Source: Microcyclospora pomicola
Lineage: Eukaryota > Ascomycota > Dothideomycetes > Capnodiales
Direction of reading: 5' to 3'
DNA length: 64,000 nucleotides
Assembly: GCA_002786065.1 (NCBI GenBank)
Contig: NHNY01000001.1
Coordinates: forward strand, 62,001-126,000
In this document: positions 58,336 through 64,000 of the stretch, one piece after another
Numbering within the stretch: the first letter of the stretch is position 1
Layout of the letters: every line of letters starts with the position of its first letter
Translations under genes and position numbers: made by a program
The notes under the pieces: model-generated
What the model was told of the DNA's origin: nothing
Database searches by the model: none
Seen by the model: the letters and a program-made list of their open reading frames with translations, nothing else

Positions 58336-58695
58336 TATGCCTTGTTCGCTTCAGTCTCCAACCTGGGAATAGTTTCTGTCGGAGGCAATGGTGATATGTA
58401 GGTAGGTTCACATATAAATTTGGCGGGGTCCAGTCATCGTTCACCACAACTTTTCGACTGCGACGTCGGCGCGGGGCATTGGCAGTGAAGTATAACGCTT
58501 TGAAGCTCGCATGCCAACATCAGCATCCTACTCCGCTTGAGATCGTCTCTGTCCCTCGGAGTACCATAGATCCGCTAGCCAACAGTATATAAGATCCCAT
58601 CTCCCGGGCGAAGCGATCGAACAGCTTCGGAGATACCTCGGGGCTGTAGTATTATGATTTATAGACGATTCCGAAATTTCATCCTCATCCAATTC
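58336..58695. promoter_or_regulatory. Divergent region, HOM2 / tRNA-Pro
   Basis: 360 bp upstream of HOM2 and of the tRNA gene. I looked for the general amino-acid-control site TGACTC and found none intact; a near match (TGACTGG, minus strand) is probably chance. Confidence 0.45.
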
Positions 58696-58786
58696 GGTTC
58701 TTTGGTCTAGTGGTATGATTCACGCTTAGGGCTCACCCTGAGTATAATAATGCGTGAGGCCGTGGGTTCGATTCCCACAAGAACCC
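58696..58786 (+). tRNA. tRNA-Pro(AGG) with a 19-nt intron
   Basis: Full cloverleaf. The acceptor stem GGTTCTT pairs with AAGAACC, followed by discriminator C at 58786. The D arm contains GGTCTAGTGGTAT (A box) and the T arm GTGGGTTCGATTCCCAC (B box). The anticodon stem CACGC pairs with GCGTG and the loop reads TTAGGG...T with anticodon AGG (58728-58730). The intron, 58732-58750, lies one base 3' of the anticodon at the canonical site; its CACCCT can pair with the anticodon region, as in eukaryotic pre-tRNAs. Mature length is 72 nt before CCA addition. Confidence 0.95.
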
Positions 58787-58797
58787 CTTGGACTTTC

Positions 58798-58801
58798 TTT
58801 T
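58798..58801 (+). terminator. RNA polymerase III T-tract terminator
   Basis: TTTCTTTT begins eight bases after the tRNA-Pro 3' end; the TTTT at 58798-58801 is the likely Pol III stop. Confidence 0.7.
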
Positions 58802-60160
58802 GCTTCTTCTGTGCGCCTTAGACGAGTATATTTTTGCTCATATGAGGCTGGGTGGCAGCGAAAGTCAAAATCCGAAGATGGAAGCGTTACGCTGATTGTG
58901 GGGTGACTGCTAGTGCAGCATCTACATGTAACGAATAGGTAACATGAGACGCCGGTCACACTTTCACTCTACTCACAAGCTTTTAATCGGGTCGGCAGGA
59001 CTTCGAAGAGCCTATAAGATCGGAGGAGAGAACCTTAATTGAAGCATGTTGAACGATGTACATCGCGATCCCTAAGTTTCAAGGGGGCGAACATCGCGAC
59101 GGTACAGCAGCCTTTGTGCCCAGGGACCAAGTGGAACATCAACCGAAGTGGCCTTGCGGAGCTTGCAAGCAGACAATGGGCAGCAACGCAGGCCAAGGAA
59201 TCGTGAAGCGCAGCGTGTGGCGGAGGGACGGAACCACAAACCAAGCAAGGACATCTTGTATCCTTTGTTTCCCTCCCGTCATCCCCCGTTCAACACGATG
59301 ACCATCTACGAAATGAAGTTTCGCCTTCAAAACCAGCCTCACAATGTCCGTGGACGACTGATTTGTCAAAAAATGTTTCCACGGCTCGACAATATGAGAC
59401 GGGACGAGTATTCCAAGGACGCACCGAGATGCTACTACGAATGACCAGAATCAGGAGCATTACACGTCCTTTACCTGCAGACCGACCTACGTTGAACACA
59501 TCTGCATCGGCAATATCAACGCTTTGCGGTGGCATTACGGGCAGCAAGGCTCCCAGGGAAGGCCTAAGGCTTCCACGTTCACAGATACCACGAGATCTGC
59601 AAAATCAGCTTCGATGAGATCTTTACTGTTCTTAAGGTTGTAAGGTGCGTGGCGCCGTCGGTCAGTTCACCTGCATAGCACGACCGACGTTCCACGACAA
59701 TAAAGCTTACGCAGTTGCGAAGATATGCTATTCAGTATGCTGGCACTGACTAGCAGTAGAAGAACGCGATCTTGCGCCGGCGAGGATCCTTCGACAGCCA
59801 ACATAGAGCAGATATGCTGATGATCTCTCTAAAGAGGCACGATCTCTTGATGGACTTGAAGAAAAGCCCACCGCGGCAGTCTTCAGGATGAGCAATGCAG
59901 GATCTCGTCCTCGCGTCCATGGTAGGCTAGGGGACTTATGCGCACTGAACGAGCGAAGTGATGCAAGGCCCATTCACACTATCGGTGTCAAGCACAAGAG
60001 ACGATTGGAGGGGTGAAAGCAAGGTCGACCTGGTTGCTTCATATAGAAGGAGGTGCCTGCCGCGATCGAGCTCCCTCTGCTGTACTCTGATGCCAGCGGC
60101 AGTCAAGGAACCGTATCGATCGACACGAGAGAAACTCTCCGACTTCTATTGACAGCAATC
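58802..60160. other. Gene-poor stretch
   Basis: About 1.4 kb between the tRNA and the secreted-protein gene. Only short chance-level frames. No RNA or repeat seen. Confidence 0.45.
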
Positions 60161-61510
60161 ATGGTTCTTCGACCGTTCTGGCGCGCGTTCTTGATGGCGA
60201 GTGCGACTCTTGTCATCTTAGCACAGTCTCGCGATGTAAACCAACTTGGGATCGCCCTTACCTCAGTCGAAGACTATGGTGCCGGCATATCATCGACGCC
60301 AAACCAGGAATCACCCATAGCTTCGAAGCCAGACAAGTCTCAAGAGATTACCACAGCTGTCTCGAGTGATGCTTACGACTTGTCAAACGGTGTGTCCAAT
60401 TCCAACGCACTTCACCAGTCCGCCATCGGGATCAAGCGAGCGCTACCGTTTGAGCGGCCTTTGACACAAGTCCTCGTCCAGGCGGCGATCCATGGCCACA
60501 CACATGCAAAGTGGCTCCTGCGTGTTGAAGAGATAGGCCAGAATTTGTGGTTCGACACCGACGACTTGGCGAGGAATGGGTGGAGCGCTACAGTGATACG
60601 CGAGGGCAGCGAGGCACGGCTTCCTCGTGATATATCGCCAGTGTTTGAAGAGCTTCGACTGGCAAGGACCACCGAAAGGAACCCTCTTTGTATGGCTGAC
60701 CATAGCGGAAGTGGCGTGACTAGGCTGGGTGAAACATTCATTCGGACGGATGCTAAGTTCCACAACTACATTAACATCCTCAGGGGCGTCATTGTAACGC
60801 AGGTGAACATTTCGCCAGAAAGTTGCCAAGACTCCCTCCCCACAGAGCTCTACAAGCCGCCGCCTCTTTGTAAATTTTCTGATGTCACAACCCTGCAATG
60901 GATTGGACTTGTGGAGGAAGGGCAAACGAGACAAGATCAAATAAGATGGTGGTTCTTCCACGATGTCGTTGATCCGACTACCAAACAAATCATGGCCGAT
61001 ATCCTTGCCGGCGAGCAGAAGCAAGAAGAAGGCCCAGGACTCTGGCCGGGACTCGAGTACACATACGGACGGGGTAAGGGTCACGGAACCCTGAGAAACC
61101 AATATCACATCGACGAGACGGATGACTATTTCATGGCGCTCCTTGGCAGTCCGGAAGGACGTGCGCTCACCGAGACGCTCGCAGCACACCAGGCCATCTT
61201 CCGCTGGCGATTCCTCGTGAGCAAAGCATATTTCTTCATCACCACGACCAGGGTACGTTCTGGCCCTGCGCCGACGATCACGAATCTAGCTTTCGCTATA
61301 TCAAAGATCAACCCGTCCGCGGAGGGGGAAGAGAAGAAGAAGGGAAAGGGGAAGGAGCCAGCATCAGGCAGCGGAGCAGACGACGACCCGGGCGAGGGGT
61401 CCAGTAAGGGAGCTGGTGCAGGATCAAGCCGGGGGTCAGGCAGTGCATCCGGGCAGTCATCAGGTCATGAATCTGGCGATGAAACCGAAACAGAACCTAA
61501 TGCGTCGTAG
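60161..61510 (+). CDS. Secreted protein of unknown function with Ser/Gly-rich tail
   Basis: Single-exon gene of 449 aa, not recognised. The N terminus MVLRPFWRAFLMASATLVIL looks like a signal peptide or anchor. Residues 25-85 are a Ser/Thr/Asp-rich propeptide-like stretch with KRALPFE near 92, where a Lys-Arg pair resembles a Kex2 site. The middle (90-385) is globular-looking, with many Trp (EEIGQNLWFDTDDLARNGW, WIGLVEEGQTRQDQIRWWFF, GLWPGLEYTYGRGKGHG) and few cysteines. The tail (about 385-449) is Lys/Gly/Ser-rich (EEKKKGKGKE, GAGAGSSRGSGS) and ends acidic (GDETETEPNAS). The ATG at 60161 is the first in frame. The Kex2-like site and low Cys count resemble fungal secreted effectors of the RxLR-like/ToxA-unrelated kind in layout only; no function can be claimed. 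Confidence 0.8.
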   Translation: MVLRPFWRAFLMASATLVILAQSRDVNQLGIALTSVEDYGAGISSTPNQESPIASKPDKSQEITTAVSSDAYDLSNGVSNSNALHQSAIGIKRALPFERPLTQVLVQAAIHGHTHAKWLLRVEEIGQNLWFDTDDLARNGWSATVIREGSEARLPRDISPVFEELRLARTTERNPLCMADHSGSGVTRLGETFIRTDAKFHNYINILRGVIVTQVNISPESCQDSLPTELYKPPPLCKFSDVTTLQWIGLVEEGQTRQDQIRWWFFHDVVDPTTKQIMADILAGEQKQEEGPGLWPGLEYTYGRGKGHGTLRNQYHIDETDDYFMALLGSPEGRALTETLAAHQAIFRWRFLVSKAYFFITTTRVRSGPAPTITNLAFAISKINPSAEGEEKKKGKGKEPASGSGADDDPGEGSSKGAGAGSSRGSGSASGQSSGHESGDETETEPNAS

Positions 61511-62518
61511 GATCTGTCCAGTCTAATCACTGCCTGACCCTGTTCTGTCTGCACCCAGTGCTGATCAAACACTTACACGACAGCATCACCCGTGCCTATC
61601 TATTCCGCCTGTATTCATGACTTCGCTTGGCACCTCATTCGGTTCCTTAGCTTCCTCGATCTCGCGTTAAGTGTGAATACCATCGACTAATTTCGCAGTA
61701 CGCTTCTTTTACATCAACAATCTTCCGCTCCCAGTGGTGTGGCCTTGGCCATATATCTTGATTCAGCCCCCAGACGATTCAGAGCGTAGTCCGACGTATT
61801 TGGCCTGATCGAACAAGTTTAAAGACTGATCTAAAGCAATGAAGAGATAAGGGGGAACTTTGAAGATACCATCAGGAGTACAGAAGTTACCGCTCGCTAT
61901 GCCAAAAAAAATTGACGAAAAGGAAATGATACATGAGACAGAACATGTTGTGCCGTAGCGCCCCTTTCCCCACTCTCGTCCTCGTCCTCGTCCTCTGCTT
62001 TCCGCCTGCTCCTTTGCAAAAGACCCCGCGTGCCTGCCCCGCCCCGCCCTGCCTGAGAAACCCCCCGAGGAAAAAGTATGGAAACGCCAAAAGTGTATCC
62101 CGCCCATGAGACAAAATGGACGAAATCAAGCCGACCGATGATAGGAGATGTAGATTACGAAATAGTAAGTAGAACCGTGTGTGGGTATGTGGAGACTTCC
62201 ATCTCCCAGGGGGTATATCATGTGTCTTTACGCCCACGAGGACAGGGATAGCAAACATCGTAGACATTAAAGTCGTCTGTATTGTTCTTGGTGATCGCTG
62301 AAATGGGAGCTGGAGAGATTGTGGCGGGGGTGTGGCGGATTGCCTCCCTGCGCCTCGCTGTCGTTTGTGTCTGACGGGTAGACTGGTTGAGATTGACGGA
62401 TCTGTTTTGGCTGTTCCTCGACAGATGGAGCGAGATTGTTGTACAGATGTGCGAGGCGCGAAAAAGCGATCCCTGCAGCCGAGAAATGGTCATCGCATGG
62501 TGGCGGCGGATTTGCCTA
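61511..62518. other. Convergent intergenic spacer
   Basis: About 1 kb between the secreted-protein gene and the DHA1 transporter. Nothing recognised. Confidence 0.5.
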
Positions 62519-63979
62519 TCAACCAGCAGCGAACTTGCTCTTCTTGCGGAGGGTTTCACCGTACCACCATAGAATGCACGGGGCCGGGAGACCAATGGCG
62601 ATGCCAAGGAAGGCAAGCGTGGTGTTACCCCAGCCGTATCCAAGCGCGATATACAGCGAGTTCGCGAAGAGTGGGAATGCAAAACCTCCGAGCGAGCGGA
62701 ATACGATTGTCGCAGCAATGGCCGATGCGGCAAATCGCGTATACGAGTCCACAATGTACGTCTGGCAGTTCTGGAACACCAGCTGATTGCCGGCGGCGAA
62801 GATGGCAATGCCGATGTTGGGCACGATCCAGTGGACAAGGTATTGCGCGCTCCAGCCGTAGATCAACAGGCCGAGAGGAACCATGACAGCTCCGGGAAAC
62901 ATGAGCGGGACACGGAATTCGCTGCGACCCACGCCGCCGTTCTTGGCTTTGAGGGATTTGTAGATGCGATCCGCGGTCTTCGCTGCGATCTGCGTGCCGA
63001 GATAGAAGCCGACGCCAAGAGAGATGTAGTTGAGACCAGCGATACCGGAGTTCTTTTCACCATAGCCGGGCGGGCTCTCGGTGCTGCTGTTGGTCCAGAG
63101 GATAGGGAAGGAAGCTAGCACGAGATACAGCACGCCGTACACGTAGCCGATGTAGATGGCGAGAACCTGTACGATGGGTTGAGTGAAGAGCAGCTTGAAA
63201 GGACGCTTGAGCGCAGTTGCCAGATGGGTCGAGAACTTGCGGGACGGGTTGTCGAACTCGGTGTGGAGGTCCTTGTTGCCGGTGATCTTGATCATCTGCT
63301 TCTTCTTGCGTTTGAGGATCTCTGCCGCATAGGTCTCATGCAGAAAGAAGATGCCTAGGATCTGGACCAACATGGCCGCAATACAAGTCGACCAAAAGAC
63401 CCATTGCCAATGCGACAGCTGAGCGATCCAGCCACCAGCGATTGGCCCAATGGCCGGGCCCAGCAGAGGCATCAGTGAGTAGAGGGCCATTGCCTTTCCT
63501 CGCTCCTGCGGCAGCCAGATGTCACCCAATACACCACCACCGATACCCATGGGTGCACTGCCTCCGAGTCCAGACAGGAAACGGAAGGCGATCAGCATGC
63601 CGATATTAGTGGAGAAACCACACGCTAGGTTGAAAATGAAGTAAAACAGATTGCTGACTTGGAGGATGATGCGTCGTCCGAATAGCTCGGAGAGCGGCCC
63701 AAGGATAAGCGGACCAACCGCGAAGGCAAGAATGAACGCAGACATGCCGATTGACGCCAGATTGATATTCCCAGGGATGCCAAGATCGTCGGCGACTTGC
63801 GTCAGCGCCGGGGCAATCATGGAACTGGAGACTGGAGAGATGAAGGTGAACAGGGAGACAGTGATGGTAGCCATCCACTTTCTCCGCTTCGTCCAGTTCT
63901 TGGGGTTGTCTGGATCGTCGGGACCATCCCAAGTCACGAGATTGATGTCCTTCTCGCCTTTTTGTGACCGAGCGGACAT
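62519..63979 (-). CDS. DHA1-type MFS drug/polyamine transporter
   Basis: Intronless, 486 aa, twelve predicted helices, proton-antiport drug or polyamine exporter of the FLR1/TPO1-like DHA1 family. The N-terminal signature WDGPDDPDNPKNW is at about 17-29. Motif A is GPLSELFGRR (94-103), and motif C-like GPAIGPIAGGWIA follows helix 5. GYGEKNSGIAGLNYISLGVG and the C-terminal FQNCQTYIVDSYTRFAASA complete the family pattern. The ATG at 63979 is used, but the frame stays open to the right edge, so a longer N terminus outside the window is possible. Family members usually have 20-60 residues before the WDGPDD box, and here there are 16. Confidence 0.92.
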   Translation of the reverse strand: MSARSQKGEKDINLVTWDGPDDPDNPKNWTKRRKWMATITVSLFTFISPVSSSMIAPALTQVADDLGIPGNINLASIGMSAFILAFAVGPLILGPLSELFGRRIILQVSNLFYFIFNLACGFSTNIGMLIAFRFLSGLGGSAPMGIGGGVLGDIWLPQERGKAMALYSLMPLLGPAIGPIAGGWIAQLSHWQWVFWSTCIAAMLVQILGIFFLHETYAAEILKRKKKQMIKITGNKDLHTEFDNPSRKFSTHLATALKRPFKLLFTQPIVQVLAIYIGYVYGVLYLVLASFPILWTNSSTESPPGYGEKNSGIAGLNYISLGVGFYLGTQIAAKTADRIYKSLKAKNGGVGRSEFRVPLMFPGAVMVPLGLLIYGWSAQYLVHWIVPNIGIAIFAAGNQLVFQNCQTYIVDSYTRFAASAIAATIVFRSLGGFAFPLFANSLYIALGYGWGNTTLAFLGIAIGLPAPCILWWYGETLRKKSKFAAG

Positions 63980-64000
63980 GCCTCGCTTGAGTGTGCCGCC

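Noticed and set aside
58336-58695. Amino-acid-control site for HOM2
   Set aside because: No intact TGACTC; only a weak near match.
60443-61189. 248-codon minus-strand frame
   Set aside because: Antisense to the secreted-protein gene; no domain-like sequence.

Overview
The window is nuclear DNA of a filamentous ascomycete. Genes are broken by short introns (most 42-93 nt) with GT...AG ends and CTRAC/CTGAC-like branch sites. The gene set is typical of Pezizomycotina: Zn2Cys6 factors, cutinase, GH71 glucanase, OPT and DHA1 transporters, and an AcuM regulator. A Dothideomycete is likely, judged from the general look of the proteins and a 2EXR/F-box-like family member; this is inference. I resolved 23 well-supported protein genes, one intron-containing tRNA-Pro gene and a few weak candidates. 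Exon borders were worked out by hand and checked for reading phase.

Layout. 1-10.4 kb: 3' end of an FAD monooxygenase, RGD1 (F-BAR/RhoGAP), a PPOX-like flavoprotein, a GPI-type cutinase, a 3.3 kb gene-poor gap and a small RRM protein. 10.4-15.1 kb: the largest gene-poor block, with a four-copy diverged tandem repeat (about 160-185 bp unit) and at most one or two very small candidate genes. 15.1-25.5 kb: five-gene minus-strand run (SDR, AcuM, OPT transporter, acetyl-CoA transporter), with a 2 kb gap before the last. 27-31 kb: a short Zn2Cys6 factor followed by an FMN 2-hydroxyacid (lactate monooxygenase-like) enzyme with extreme GC at third codon positions. 31.5-40.3 kb: PA/RING-H2 membrane ubiquitin ligase, aquaporin, secreted carboxylesterase. 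40.9-50.6 kb: Lys/Ala-rich 2EXR/F-box-like protein, RRP40, SSZ1, a gap, COX13, F-box protein. 50.8-64 kb: GH71 alpha-1,3-glucanase, NOP6, MFS transporter, HOM2, tRNA-Pro, an unknown secreted protein and a DHA1 drug-type MFS transporter running to the right edge.

How the genes fit together. This is mainly a housekeeping stretch: ribosome biogenesis and RNA decay (NOP6, RRP40, SSZ1), respiration (COX13), amino acid synthesis (HOM2), carbon regulation (AcuM) and lactate-type oxidation. It also carries extracellular plant- or wall-directed enzymes (cutinase, esterase, GH71) and one unknown secreted protein. Several pairs are divergent over short promoters (RGD1/PPOX-like, RRP40/SSZ1, COX13/F-box, NOP6/MFS). 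I found no CRISPR array, rRNA or convincing mobile element. Nothing looks like a wholly new multigene system; the best novelty candidates are the unknown secreted protein, the tandem repeat block and a tiny spliced secreted-protein candidate.
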